From Merdimonas sp963929015 (GTDB lineage: Bacteria > Bacillota > Clostridia > Lachnospirales > Lachnospiraceae), in NCBI RefSeq assembly GCF_963929015.1, contig NZ_CAWVHE010000008.1, positions 1 through 64,000 of the forward strand: 64,000 nucleotides of DNA, in the 5' to 3' direction. The translations under genes were made by a program, and so were the position numbers. Shown one piece after another: positions 15,503 to 24,411 of the stretch (positions are counted from its first letter, which is position 1; the number at the start of each line of letters is the position of its first letter). A model generated the notes under the pieces. That model did not search any database, was not told the origin of the DNA, and was given only the letters and a program-made list of their open reading frames with translations.

Positions 15503-16883
15503 AGTCTGCTTCACGTGGATAGTATTTTTCGATGAGTTTTGTGTCGATCCGGTCCAGTTCTTCTTTGGGCAGCATTCCCAGAAGCTCCCATCCCAGATCC
15601 AGTGTCTCCTGTATGGTCCGGTTTTCTCCGGGCCCCTGCCCGATATAGCGCTGCTCAAATGCTTCTCCGAACTTCAGATACTGTTTGTCGATGGGAGACA
15701 GCTCGTCTTCTCCGATGACCGACGCCAGATTTCTGGCTTCCCCTACTTTTGCATAAGAAGAAAAGAGCTGGTTTGCCAGATCCTGATGGTCCTCTCTTGT
15801 ATACCCCTCGCCGATGCCATCCTTCATCAGACGGGACAGAGACGGCAGGATGCTGATTGGCGGATAGATGGCCTGCCCGTGCAGCGTCCGGTCCAGCACC
15901 ACCTGTCCTTCCGTGATGTATCCGGTCAGATCCGGAATGGGATGGGTAATATCATCATTTGGCATCGTCAGGATGGGCAGCTGGGTCACAGACCCGCCGG
16001 CCGATTCCACAATGCCTGCCCGTTCATAGATTGTAGCAAGCTCGCTGTACAGATATCCGGGATATCCTTTTCTGGATGGAATCTCTCCCTTTGAAGAGGA
16101 TACTTCCCGCATTGCCTCTGCAAATGACGTCATATCGGTCAGGATCACCAGAATGTGCATATTCTGCTCAAAGGCCAGATATTCCGCCGCTGTCAGCGCC
16201 ACCTTTGGCGTGATGAGCCGCTCTACCACCGGGTCGTTGGCCAGGTTCAGAAACATACACACATGATCCGACACGCCGCTTTCTTCAAACGTCTTACGGA
16301 AAAAATCCGCCACGTCGTGCTTGACGCCCATAGCAGCAAACACGACGCCAAATTCCCCGTCCGCCCCCTCGCCCAGAGACGCCTGCTTTACAATCTGGGC
16401 CGCCAGCTGGTCATGAGGCAGGCCATTCCCGGAAAAGATCGGAAGCTTCTGTCCCCGGATCAGTGTCGTCAGCCCGTCGATGGCCGAGATCCCCGTCCGG
16501 ATATAATTTCTGGGATATTCCCGGCGCACCGGATTCAGCGGCAGGCCGTTTACGTCCCGCAAGTCTGAAGATACGATTGGTCCCAGTCCGTCCACAGGCG
16601 TCCCGATCCCGTTAAAGGTCCTTCCCAGCATCTCCACAGACACCGCCACTTCCATGGGCCGTCCGGTCAGCCTGGTGTGCGTGTTTCCAAGAGACATATC
16701 CTGCGTCCCTTCAAACACCTGGATCACCGCCTTATCCTGATCCAGTTCAATAATGCGTCCCATCTTCCGGGTCTTTCCTTCTATGGTAAATTCTACGATC
16801 TCATCATAAAACGCGTCCTGCAGTCCCTCCAGGACCACCAGCGGTCCATTGACACTGCTTAGTCCCAAATATTCAATTGCCAT
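15501..16883 (-). CDS. ntpB: V-type ATP synthase subunit B
   Basis: The 460-residue regulatory, non-catalytic partner of subunit A. In place of a true P-loop it has IFSGNGLPHDQLAAQI. It also has VILTDMTSFAEAMREVSSSK, YPGYLYSELATIYERAG and the SGSVTQ-like SAGGSVTQLPI segment. It lies 25 bases after ntpA. Its last codons (PREAD) coincide with the inverted copy of the tandem-array seed. Confidence 0.96.
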   Translation of the reverse strand: MAIEYLGLSSVNGPLVVLEGLQDAFYDEIVEFTIEGKTRKMGRIIELDQDKAVIQVFEGTQDMSLGNTHTRLTGRPMEVAVSVEMLGRTFNGIGTPVDGLGPIVSSDLRDVNGLPLNPVRREYPRNYIRTGISAIDGLTTLIRGQKLPIFSGNGLPHDQLAAQIVKQASLGEGADGEFGVVFAAMGVKHDVADFFRKTFEESGVSDHVCMFLNLANDPVVERLITPKVALTAAEYLAFEQNMHILVILTDMTSFAEAMREVSSSKGEIPSRKGYPGYLYSELATIYERAGIVESAGGSVTQLPILTMPNDDITHPIPDLTGYITEGQVVLDRTLHGQAIYPPISILPSLSRLMKDGIGEGYTREDHQDLANQLFSSYAKVGEARNLASVIGEDELSPIDKQYLKFGEAFEQRYIGQGPGENRTIQETLDLGWELLGMLPKEELDRIDTKLIEKYYPREAD

Positions 16884-16908
16884 TCCGCCAGTGTCCTCCT
16901 TCCCTCTG

Positions 16909-18681
16909 TTATCCGTTCTTCTCGATCACACGGTTGCAAAACTCATCAATCTCCCTTTTGTACAGATCCAAAAGCTGCAGATTATCATTGGGCACATCGT
17001 ATTTCATGGCGATCACTTTTTCAAACATTCCCTCTGCCTTCAATACAGACATTGGCATGCCCATTGCCACCAGATCCCGACTTTTCTTATAAAGATACAA
17101 GATCACATCCATCATCTTAAACTGTTTTTCCATCGACACACAGGTATCGTCCTTGTGAAAAGCGTTCTGCTGCAGAAATCCCAGACGGATCACTTTAGCT
17201 GTCTCCAGCACCAGCTTCTGATCATCCGGGAGCACATCTGCGCCGATCAGCTTTACGATCTCCATCAGGCTGCTTTCCTGGTTCAAAAGAGCCATCAGAC
17301 GATTCCGGTAATCCACAAACTTCGGCGAAACATAATCCGTATACCAGCCGCTTAAGTCCGTCAGATATTCACTGTAGCTGGACAGCCAGTGGATCGCCGG
17401 GAAATGTCTGGCATAGGCAAGCGACTTGTCCAGTCCCCAGAAACAGCGGACAAACCGCTTCGTATTCATCGTCACCGGTTCCGAGAAATCTCCTCCCTGC
17501 GGGGAAACCGCCCCGATGATCGTCACAGATCCTACCGTGCCGTTCAGATTCTGCATCATCCCCGCCCGCTCATAAAAAGCCGACAGCCGGGAAGCCAGAT
17601 AGGCGGGAAATCCTTCCTCTGCCGGCATCTCTTCCAGACGCCCGGACAGCTCTCTAAGCGCCTCTGCCCACCGGGAGGTGGAATCTGCCATAATCGCCAC
17701 GTCATACCCCATATCCCGGTAATATTCCGCCAGTGTAAGTCCCGTATAGATGGAAGCTTCCCTGGCTGCCACCGGCATATTGGAGGTGTTGGCGATCAGC
17801 GTTGTCCGGTCCATCAAAGGATTGCCGTTCCTTGGATCCGTCAGCTGGCCGAACTCCTCCAGCACCTGCGTCATCTCATTGCCCCGTTCTCCGCATCCGA
17901 TATAAATAATGATGTCCGCATCCGACCATTTTGCGATCTGATGCTGCGTCATGGTCTTTCCTGTCCCAAACCCGCCGGGGATTGCCGCTGTCCCCCCTTT
18001 TGCGATGGGAAACATGGTGTCCAGGATCCGCTGCCCGGTAAGCAGCGGTACACCGGCCGGATACCGCTGGTGCGCCGGTCTTGGCACCCGGATCGGCCAG
18101 CGCTGCATCATCGGCAGTTCTTTGACTGTCCCGTCCTCCAGACGGACCGCAACCAGAGGATCTGATATCCGGTAAGCCCCGTCCGGGACTGCCGACACTA
18201 CGATTCCTTCTATGTCCGGCGGCGCCATACATTTGTGCACAATGGCGCGGGTCTCAGGCACCTCGGCGATCACCGTCCCCCCGTGGATCCGTTCTCCTTC
18301 TTTTACGGTAATGTGGGCGTCCCAGAGCCGGTCCATATCAAGGTTGTCCACGCTGACGCCCCGGGTAATAAAGGCCCCCGCTCTGTCCGCGATCCGCTCC
18401 AGCGGCCGCTCCACTCCGTCAAAAATATGATTCAATATGCCGGGAGCAAGCGTCACAGACACCGCCGCGTCCGTACCTTCCACCATTTCCCCGGGCCTTA
18501 GTCCGCTGGTCTCCTCATAGACCTGGATGGTCGTCGTCTCCTTATCAAGCGAGATCACCTCTCCCACCAGCTTCTCCCTGCCTACATACACCATCTCCGA
18601 CATTTTAAAATCTGTTTTCCCTTTCAGGGAGACCACCGGGCCATTGATGCCATATATCGTTCCAATCTTCACACTATGCAC
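16909..18681 (-). CDS. ntpA: V-type ATP synthase subunit A (catalytic)
   Basis: The catalytic subunit, about 590 residues. It has the P-loop PGGFGTGKTMTQHQIAKW, then IIIYIGCGERGNEMTQVLEEF, MADSTSRWAEALRE, the non-homologous insert typical of A subunits, and FWGLDKSLAYARHFPAIHWL. GGGGAGG at 18690-18696 is 8 bases before the GTG at 18681, chosen as start. The start overlaps the ntpE stop by 8 bases. Confidence 0.96.
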   Translation of the reverse strand: MHSVKIGTIYGINGPVVSLKGKTDFKMSEMVYVGREKLVGEVISLDKETTTIQVYEETSGLRPGEMVEGTDAAVSVTLAPGILNHIFDGVERPLERIADRAGAFITRGVSVDNLDMDRLWDAHITVKEGERIHGGTVIAEVPETRAIVHKCMAPPDIEGIVVSAVPDGAYRISDPLVAVRLEDGTVKELPMMQRWPIRVPRPAHQRYPAGVPLLTGQRILDTMFPIAKGGTAAIPGGFGTGKTMTQHQIAKWSDADIIIYIGCGERGNEMTQVLEEFGQLTDPRNGNPLMDRTTLIANTSNMPVAAREASIYTGLTLAEYYRDMGYDVAIMADSTSRWAEALRELSGRLEEMPAEEGFPAYLASRLSAFYERAGMMQNLNGTVGSVTIIGAVSPQGGDFSEPVTMNTKRFVRCFWGLDKSLAYARHFPAIHWLSSYSEYLTDLSGWYTDYVSPKFVDYRNRLMALLNQESSLMEIVKLIGADVLPDDQKLVLETAKVIRLGFLQQNAFHKDDTCVSMEKQFKMMDVILYLYKKSRDLVAMGMPMSVLKAEGMFEKVIAMKYDVPNDNLQLLDLYKREIDEFCNRVIEKNG

Positions 18682-19261
18682 CCAGATCACCTCCCCGGAA
18701 TACGAACCTTTGATACTCCCGCTCCATAGCCCCCCGAAAGGCGTGGTCGATCAGAATATTCCGGTTTTTTATCACCGCCCGGATACCGCCTCCAAAATCC
18801 TCTCTGCTGACGGTAACCTCCCTGCCGGTGCGAGCCTCCAGATACTCTTTTTTATCCGCATCCGAAGGATTGATATAGATCGTCATCTCATCGCCGTCCG
18901 CAAAAGAAGCTGCTTTTTCGACATAGTCCGCCAGCAGCTGTCGGTAGGCTTCGGTCTTCATATACTCCTGTAATAATTCCTCCACCTCTTCAAACAACTT
19001 CTGCTTCAGTTCACTCTGCACCCGGGAAACCTCCCGCTTCAGCTCCAGCTGTGCCCGGGACGCTGTCATATTCAGCTGCTGCCTGGCGCTGACCTCCTCT
19101 GCCTTGATCCGGGTCTCGGACTGACGTCTGGCCTCTTCACAGTGCTGTTCAAACACACTGTACAGCGCATCCTCATGCTGTTTTATGATAGCGTTTCCCT
19201 CTGCCCTTGCTTCTTCCATGGCAGCGGTCTGCAGATGAAATACCTTTTCTTCTATTGTCAT
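18674..19261 (-). CDS. ntpE: V-type ATP synthase subunit E
   Basis: A 195-residue peripheral-stalk subunit: a long charged N-terminal helix (about 1-110, many Glu/Gln/Arg) that pairs with subunit G/H, then a globular end with INPSDADKKEYLEARTG and VSREDFGGGIRAVIKN. Its end overlaps the ntpA start. The ATG at 19261 is favoured over the in-frame GTG at 19270, which falls in the AAGGTG ribosome-binding site. Confidence 0.9.
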   Translation of the reverse strand: MTIEEKVFHLQTAAMEEARAEGNAIIKQHEDALYSVFEQHCEEARRQSETRIKAEEVSARQQLNMTASRAQLELKREVSRVQSELKQKLFEEVEELLQEYMKTEAYRQLLADYVEKAASFADGDEMTIYINPSDADKKEYLEARTGREVTVSREDFGGGIRAVIKNRNILIDHAFRGAMEREYQRFVFRGGDLGA

Positions 19262-19279
19262 GGACGTCACCTTCTCTTC

Positions 19280-19588
19280 CTATAATTTCAACCCGATGGC
19301 CTCATTTACATACGAAGTGATAAAATCTTTCTTCCGGCCCGTTCCGTGCCGGTCAGGGATCTCTATCAGCAGCGGCATGGTCCGCTCCAGCTTGATCTCA
19401 TTGATCAGTTCCGGAAATTCTCTTCCGAACTTTTCCGTCAGAAGAATGATGCCCACAGAGCGGTCATTCATAGCGGTCTCAAGGGCGCTTCTTAACTCCT
19501 GTCTTTCATGCACCACTACGCCGTCTACACCGGCCAGCCGCATCCCCGTCAGCGTATCGATATTATCACTGATCAGATACATCTTCAT
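19280..19588 (-). CDS. ntpF: V-type ATP synthase subunit F
   Basis: A 102-residue Rossmann-like rotor subunit that binds D. It starts MKMYLISDNIDTLTGMRLAG, has VGIILLTEKFGREFP in the middle and ends FITSYVNEAIGLKL, the expected F pattern. It sits between ntpK (1-base gap) and ntpE. In Enterococcus nomenclature this subunit is called NtpG. Confidence 0.9.
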   Translation of the reverse strand: MKMYLISDNIDTLTGMRLAGVDGVVVHERQELRSALETAMNDRSVGIILLTEKFGREFPELINEIKLERTMPLLIEIPDRHGTGRKKDFITSYVNEAIGLKL

Positions 19589-19589
19589 C

Positions 19590-20024
19590 TTACAGCTGCC
19601 CCAGGATCATAAAGGAGATGATCAGGCCGTACAGGCACACTCCTTCCGCAAGACCCACAAAAATCAGAGATTTTCCAAGCGCGCCTGAGTCCTCGCTGAT
19701 AGCTCCAAGGGCCGCGCTGGCCGCGCTGGCTACGGCAATCCCTCCGCCCACACAGGATAATCCGGTGGACAAAGCCGCCGCCAGATAACCAAGACCGGTA
19801 GACATGGAAGCCGTCGCTTCCCCTCCTTCGGCAGCCTGCACCGGATCTCCGCCAAATAACATAATACCTGCAATCACAAACGCGCCAAAGAAGAAAAACA
19901 CATTGGTCCCCACCGCGCGCCTGTAACGCTTTTTATTCCTCTCTCCGATCAGAAAGTATCCGAAAGGAATGATGATGCTTAAGATCAGTGCTGCTATGAG
20001 CAATACTTTTACTGTCAACGTCAT
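19590..20024 (-). CDS. ntpK: V-type ATP synthase subunit K (proteolipid)
   Basis: A 144-residue rotor-ring proteolipid. After an N-terminal membrane helix and a basic loop (GERNKKRYRR) it has helical segments with GLGYLAAALSTGLSCVGGG and the ion-binding Glu in GLAEGVCLYGLIISF. Only one such Glu-containing hairpin is present, unlike the fused four-helix K of Enterococcus. Whether it carries H+ or Na+ is not decided here. Confidence 0.92.
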   Translation of the reverse strand: MTLTVKVLLIAALILSIIIPFGYFLIGERNKKRYRRAVGTNVFFFFGAFVIAGIMLFGGDPVQAAEGGEATASMSTGLGYLAAALSTGLSCVGGGIAVASAASAALGAISEDSGALGKSLIFVGLAEGVCLYGLIISFMILGQL

Positions 20025-20049
20025 GTTCTTATCCTCCTTATCCTAAAAC

Positions 20050-21987
20050 CTATCTTTTCTGATTCTTATGACTGTGAAACGGCCGGAATTCTCTTCCGCT
20101 TCCCTTGTAAAACCGGCTGAACATCTCATAATATTCCAGTCGCAGCACCTGGATCCCTACAATGAGGCCTTCCAGGAGACATACGATCACATTTCCGATC
20201 ACCACCACCAGCCAGTTGGGCGAACCGTCCTGGGCTCCGGAGAGCATCAGCACGACTTCCATGATCGCCGCATGGCTGACGGCAAACGCCCCGATCCGCA
20301 CATAGGAAAGGGTATTGGAAAAATAACTCAACATGGTCTCGAACAGCTCAAAAAAGCCCTGGACCAGAAACATCACCTTTCCTTCTTCTATTTTTTTGTG
20401 ATTGCGCTTCACAAGATTTGTAAGCGGCTCCTGGAACAAAAAGATCAGCACCGGCACGCCCAGGAATACGGCCATCATAATATTTCCCGGCGTCTTGTGG
20501 CCGCTCATATACAGCACCACCGTCAGCACAAGAAATCCGTAAAAGACAAGACCCGCAACCCCGTTATTGGAAAACCAGGCGCTCCTCGTATCATGACTCC
20601 GAAAAGCATTGATGATCTGAAAGACCATTACCAAAAGGTTCAGAGCCATGCCAAAAGCAATCGCCACCACAAACACCGTATTGAGCTGTCCCACAAAAGG
20701 AAGATTGGTCATGGCCGACACCGGATGAAGCCACAGCGCCGGGATCACATCCTCGAATCCGAACACACTTCCGAACAAACATCCAAACAACATGGAAAAC
20801 AGCCCTGCAATGGAAATGATCCCCGCCAGATTGATCTTTTTTACAAGATACAAGATCCCTCCAACCGCAAACAGGCAGAATCCCTGTCCCACGTCTCCGA
20901 ACATGGCGCCGAAAATAAAGGTATAGGTCAGAGCCACAAATATGGTGGGATCCATCTCCCCGCTGGCAGGCATGCCGTACATCTTTACAAACATTTCAAA
21001 AGGCTTAAAAAATCCAGGGTTTTCAAGCTTGGTCGGAGGATCCCCAAAGTATTTTTCCCGGTCTTCCTCCACCACTACCAGCACCTTGTCATCTTTTTCG
21101 GTTTCCTTCAGAAAAGCCTCAACATCGTCTTCTCCCATCCAGCCGCAGATAATATAGTAATCTTCCTCTTCATCCTCCATCCTTGCCGCCATCTTCCGCA
21201 CGTCAAAGTTCCCGGCAAGTTCTTCCAGCCTTCGCTGCGCTCCCTTCAGCTGCGGCGCATGGCTTCTTAACAGCTGCGCGATCTCCTGCTCCACGCCCTC
21301 GATCTGTTCTCTGGCGTGATCAATATCTTCCTGCAGGTTTTCGCACGCCTGGGCCGGGGTGCCGACATACTCTTTGGAAAGCCGGATCTTCTCAAAATGC
21401 AGGGAATGAAAGATCGCGTCCGTTTTTCCTGCGTCCGCATTGGCCACAAAGTAGCAGCCGTACACATAATTTTCATTCCGGGCTCCCTCCAGAAAGATCG
21501 CGTTCAGATCCTCGTACAGATATTTCTCCAGTCTGCGATAGTAATCCGCATTGATCCTTCCAAACCGCACCCGCATATACCGGTAATTCATCACGTCGTG
21601 AAGATTCAGCTCCAGAGGCCGGAAGGGTTCCAGCACATTCAGCTTTTCCGTCAGCTCATCCACATGCTTATTCAGCCTCTCTTTTCTCTCCATCAGTTCC
21701 AGATACTGATGATTCAGATCCCGGATCATGCGGATCATCCCCTCCTGATCCAGGGAAAAATCCGGCTCCGGCGTCCGTTCCGGCAGCAGCGCGATAAATT
21801 CTTCCGCCTTATTTAATGGCTCCCGGTAGGGATTCACTTCCACAAACGGGAGCAGATTTTCCGTAGTTTTCAGCTCAGCGATGGCATTTTCCAGCTGCAT
21901 CTCATGCCTGGACAGATACACCTCGCAGACCCTGTCAATATCGCTCCTTGGGCCGCTGATGCTTAAAAACTTCATCTTGACTATCAT
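20050..21987 (-). CDS. ntpI: V-type ATP synthase subunit I
   Basis: A 645-residue membrane stator homologous to V-ATPase subunit a. The N-terminal half (about 1-330) is a soluble two-lobed region with coiled coils. The C-terminal half has about seven to eight membrane helices, including TYTFIFGAMFGDVGQGF, FGSVFGFEDVIPALWLHP and FSNTLSYVRIGAFAVSHAA with the channel Arg. The start codon overlaps the ntpC stop as ATGA. Confidence 0.95.
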   Translation of the reverse strand: MIVKMKFLSISGPRSDIDRVCEVYLSRHEMQLENAIAELKTTENLLPFVEVNPYREPLNKAEEFIALLPERTPEPDFSLDQEGMIRMIRDLNHQYLELMERKERLNKHVDELTEKLNVLEPFRPLELNLHDVMNYRYMRVRFGRINADYYRRLEKYLYEDLNAIFLEGARNENYVYGCYFVANADAGKTDAIFHSLHFEKIRLSKEYVGTPAQACENLQEDIDHAREQIEGVEQEIAQLLRSHAPQLKGAQRRLEELAGNFDVRKMAARMEDEEEDYYIICGWMGEDDVEAFLKETEKDDKVLVVVEEDREKYFGDPPTKLENPGFFKPFEMFVKMYGMPASGEMDPTIFVALTYTFIFGAMFGDVGQGFCLFAVGGILYLVKKINLAGIISIAGLFSMLFGCLFGSVFGFEDVIPALWLHPVSAMTNLPFVGQLNTVFVVAIAFGMALNLLVMVFQIINAFRSHDTRSAWFSNNGVAGLVFYGFLVLTVVLYMSGHKTPGNIMMAVFLGVPVLIFLFQEPLTNLVKRNHKKIEEGKVMFLVQGFFELFETMLSYFSNTLSYVRIGAFAVSHAAIMEVVLMLSGAQDGSPNWLVVVIGNVIVCLLEGLIVGIQVLRLEYYEMFSRFYKGSGREFRPFHSHKNQKR

Positions 21988-23030
21988 TGCTTCACCCCTT
22001 CCATATACGCAAGCGTCTCACTCCTTGGCAGGCCATAGCGGATACATTCCAGCGCAGTGGTCAGTTTATCAATCTCTTCTTCCTTGAGAAACAGATAAGT
22101 GTAGATCGCAGCGATCGAATAAGGATTCTGTCTTCGGTCCGCCAGATACAGCTTTCTAAGACAATCCTTCAGCGCCTGCTCCATCGTGCTCCTGCCCCCG
22201 ATATCATATCTCCTGGCATAGTAGGTCGTTCCCAGCTGCCGCAGAAATTCATCCACCCCCGGAGTTTCCACCAGCGTCTTATATTCCCGCAGGCTTAACC
22301 GGTAGTGAATGGGGATCGTCAGGGCATAGATCTGGGGCGGCAGCATATGATAATATTTTTTCGCCCGGTAGACCCACTGCAGATTGAGAAGATCAATCTT
22401 GATCCCGCAGTCCCTGGTATACATTTTTCTTTCCTTCCCCGTAAGGATCCGGCGCTGCTGCCTCCACAGACTGGTAAAATAATACAGTTCCAGCGCCAGA
22501 TCATAATCAAAAAGAGAAGCGCTTTCCAACTCCCGTATCTTTTTTAAAGGCCGGTAATATTCTGTATTCTGCAGATTGTCCACCAACTCTTCCACTGTCT
22601 GTGACGCGACGAGCGCATCGATAGAAATCTGAGAATATCTGTCAAAATATACTTTCTTATAATCCAGGTCAAAGGGGGTCTGATAATGGTTGCATACGAT
22701 CCTCAGACAATAATTGATCACGTCGATCTCATATCGTTTCCAGTAGATCTTCAGAAATTTTTTCTGCTCCATTCCGCCAAACCGGAAGATCCTGCTGTAA
22801 TCATCAAAGAGAGACTGATACAGGATCTTTTCTACATTCCCCCTGTGATAGAGCGCAGGGTCTATCCCCTCCAGGTAGGCGCTGTACGCCGGCTTTCCCT
22901 TCAGGAACTCCGTCACCTCCGGCACGCTCCGAAGTCCGGCGATCTGTGCATAATCCGCTTCTGTAAGAAGTTTTGCCTGCATGGCCCGGATCTTGGTGGC
23001 GATCCCACTGTATGTCAGTACATTTCCCAT
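21984..23030 (-). CDS. ntpC: V-type ATP synthase subunit C
   Basis: A 348-residue subunit of the d/C family, a three-lobed helical protein that couples the rotor axle to the K ring. It begins MGNVLTYSGIATKIRAMQAKLL, the usual start for this family, and is rich in Tyr, Arg and Leu throughout. It is tightly packed between ntpH and ntpI. Confidence 0.9.
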   Translation of the reverse strand: MGNVLTYSGIATKIRAMQAKLLTEADYAQIAGLRSVPEVTEFLKGKPAYSAYLEGIDPALYHRGNVEKILYQSLFDDYSRIFRFGGMEQKKFLKIYWKRYEIDVINYCLRIVCNHYQTPFDLDYKKVYFDRYSQISIDALVASQTVEELVDNLQNTEYYRPLKKIRELESASLFDYDLALELYYFTSLWRQQRRILTGKERKMYTRDCGIKIDLLNLQWVYRAKKYYHMLPPQIYALTIPIHYRLSLREYKTLVETPGVDEFLRQLGTTYYARRYDIGGRSTMEQALKDCLRKLYLADRRQNPYSIAAIYTYLFLKEEEIDKLTTALECIRYGLPRSETLAYMEGVKQ

Positions 23031-23034
23031 AAGC

Positions 23035-23346
23035 CTACACCTCTGTAATCCGCTTTAAGATTTCTTGGGCATATGCGGTATGCTTTTCTTCATATTCTTT
23101 TTTCAGGCTCTCGATCACGGACCGGTTACAGATCCTCTGCTCTTCCAGCGCCTGCTCCATCTGGTCCGCAGCCTTTTTTCTGATCTTTTCAATCTCTGCC
23201 TTTGTGTAACGATCCAGCTCCCTGTCAAAGGTATTTCTCTTCTCCTGGATCTCATGCTCCACTTCGGATTTACGGAGCTTAGCATGTTCTACGATATTCT
23301 CGGCAGTCTCTTCAATCTCTGCCAGTTTTTCCACAATAGACTCCAT
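23035..23346 (-). CDS. ntpH: V-type ATP synthase peripheral stalk subunit G/H
   Basis: A 103-residue, almost entirely helical, highly charged protein (KLRKSEVEHEIQEKRNTF). Its first-in-operon position and coiled-coil character fit the G/H peripheral-stalk subunit that pairs with E. The ATG at 23346 follows GGAGG; the frame is open further upstream, but that part overlaps the promoter region. The operon starts here, divergent from trmB. Confidence 0.8.
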   Translation of the reverse strand: MESIVEKLAEIEETAENIVEHAKLRKSEVEHEIQEKRNTFDRELDRYTKAEIEKIRKKAADQMEQALEEQRICNRSVIESLKKEYEEKHTAYAQEILKRITEV

Positions 23347-23445
23347 AGCCAGTCCTCCATTTCCATAAATATATCTAAATAATACACTGATTTGTTCAAA
23401 TTTTCCAGACAATTTTCCACAAAGACTCTGCCGCGGGAAACCACA

Positions 23446-23474
23446 TTGACTTTTCTTCTTGCAGACGCTAAACT
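23446..23474 (+). promoter_or_regulatory. trmB promoter
   Basis: TTGACT (23446-23451), a 17-base spacer and TAAACT (23469-23474), about 40 bases before the trmB ATG. The divergent ntp promoter must lie between here and 23346, where only weak matches are visible. Confidence 0.65.
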
Positions 23475-23514
23475 ATACTCCGTATAAAAAGCCCGTATTT
23501 AAGGAGGAAACACG

Positions 23515-24180
23515 ATGCGCCTTAGAAATATCCCCCGGGCAGGGGAAGTCCTCAGCGAGTGCAAAGAAGTTGTTAAGAATTATAAAGACCAGAAAAATGC
23601 CTGGAATACAGTCTTTGGGAATGACCATCCCATCCACATCGAGATCGGCATGGGAAAGGGCCAGTTCCTTCTTTCCCTGGCTGCCCACAACCCGCAGATC
23701 AATTATATCGGGGTTGAGCGCTACTCCAGCGTGCTGCTCCGCGCTGTAGAAAAGTTTCAGCTTCTCCGCGAAGAACCTGCCGGACAGCCTTCCAATCTCC
23801 GGTTTCTCTGCATGGACGCAAGAGAACTGCCGGAAGTCTTTGGCCCCGGAGAAGTCGAAAAAATCTATCTTAATTTTTCCGATCCCTGGCCCAAAGCCCG
23901 CCACGCCAGACGACGCCTGACATCCGAAGCTTTCCTAAGTCTTTACGCCAGGATCCTTCCCGCCGGAGGTACGATAGAGTTCAAGACGGACAACCGGTCT
24001 CTTTTTGATTTTTCCGTCGAAGAAGTCAGCCGGTCTTCTCTTTTTACCCTGACCGGGCAGACCTTTGATCTTCACCGGGATCCGCAGATGAGCCGGGACA
24101 ATATCATGACTGAATACGAAGAAAAATTCTCTGCAGCCGGCAATCCGATCTGCAAGCTGACCGCCAGGCGGGATCTTTAG
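23515..24180 (+). CDS. trmB: tRNA (guanine-N7-)-methyltransferase
   Basis: A 221-residue SAM-dependent enzyme that methylates G46 of tRNAs. It shows the SAM-binding IEIGMGKGQFLLSLA, IGVERYSSVLLRA, CMDARELPEVF and the family signature NFSDPWPKARHARRRL, with EFKTDNRSLFDFS near the end. TAAGGAGG precedes the ATG. Confidence 0.95.
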   Translation: MRLRNIPRAGEVLSECKEVVKNYKDQKNAWNTVFGNDHPIHIEIGMGKGQFLLSLAAHNPQINYIGVERYSSVLLRAVEKFQLLREEPAGQPSNLRFLCMDARELPEVFGPGEVEKIYLNFSDPWPKARHARRRLTSEAFLSLYARILPAGGTIEFKTDNRSLFDFSVEEVSRSSLFTLTGQTFDLHRDPQMSRDNIMTEYEEKFSAAGNPICKLTARRDL

Positions 24181-24260
24181 ATCTCCGCCGTTTTTTCGCG
24201 CATATCTCTTCCTTCCCGCATATATTATATGAAAAAGACATCTTTGGAAGAGGAAAACAT

Positions 24261-24410
24261 ATGAAACATCCTGGACGCAGACATTTCCGGCAGACCATCC
24301 TGAAAACCATCTGCAAAAACCCTTTTTTTCGCAAATTCACCAGACGCTTTCTGGCTTCTATGAGGGAAGTCTTTCGCATTTTAAACCACGGATACCGGGA
24401 GGTCCGCTGA
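24261..24410 (+). CDS. Small basic protein, 49 residues, function unknown
   Basis: MKHPGRRHFRQTILKTICKN... to NHGYREVR, 49 residues with about 15 Arg/Lys/His and almost no acidic residues. AGAGG lies 7-8 bases before the ATG. Its TGA is one base before the ATG of the thioredoxin gene (TGACATG), so the two are probably translationally coupled. The family is not recognised. It could bind nucleic acid or the membrane surface, or be a leader that sets thioredoxin translation. Confidence 0.6.
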   Translation: MKHPGRRHFRQTILKTICKNPFFRKFTRRFLASMREVFRILNHGYREVR

Positions 24411-24411
24411 C

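Noticed and set aside
12599..15520. CRISPR array
   Set aside because: Both repeat tracts are contiguous tandem units without unique spacers, and no cas genes are present.
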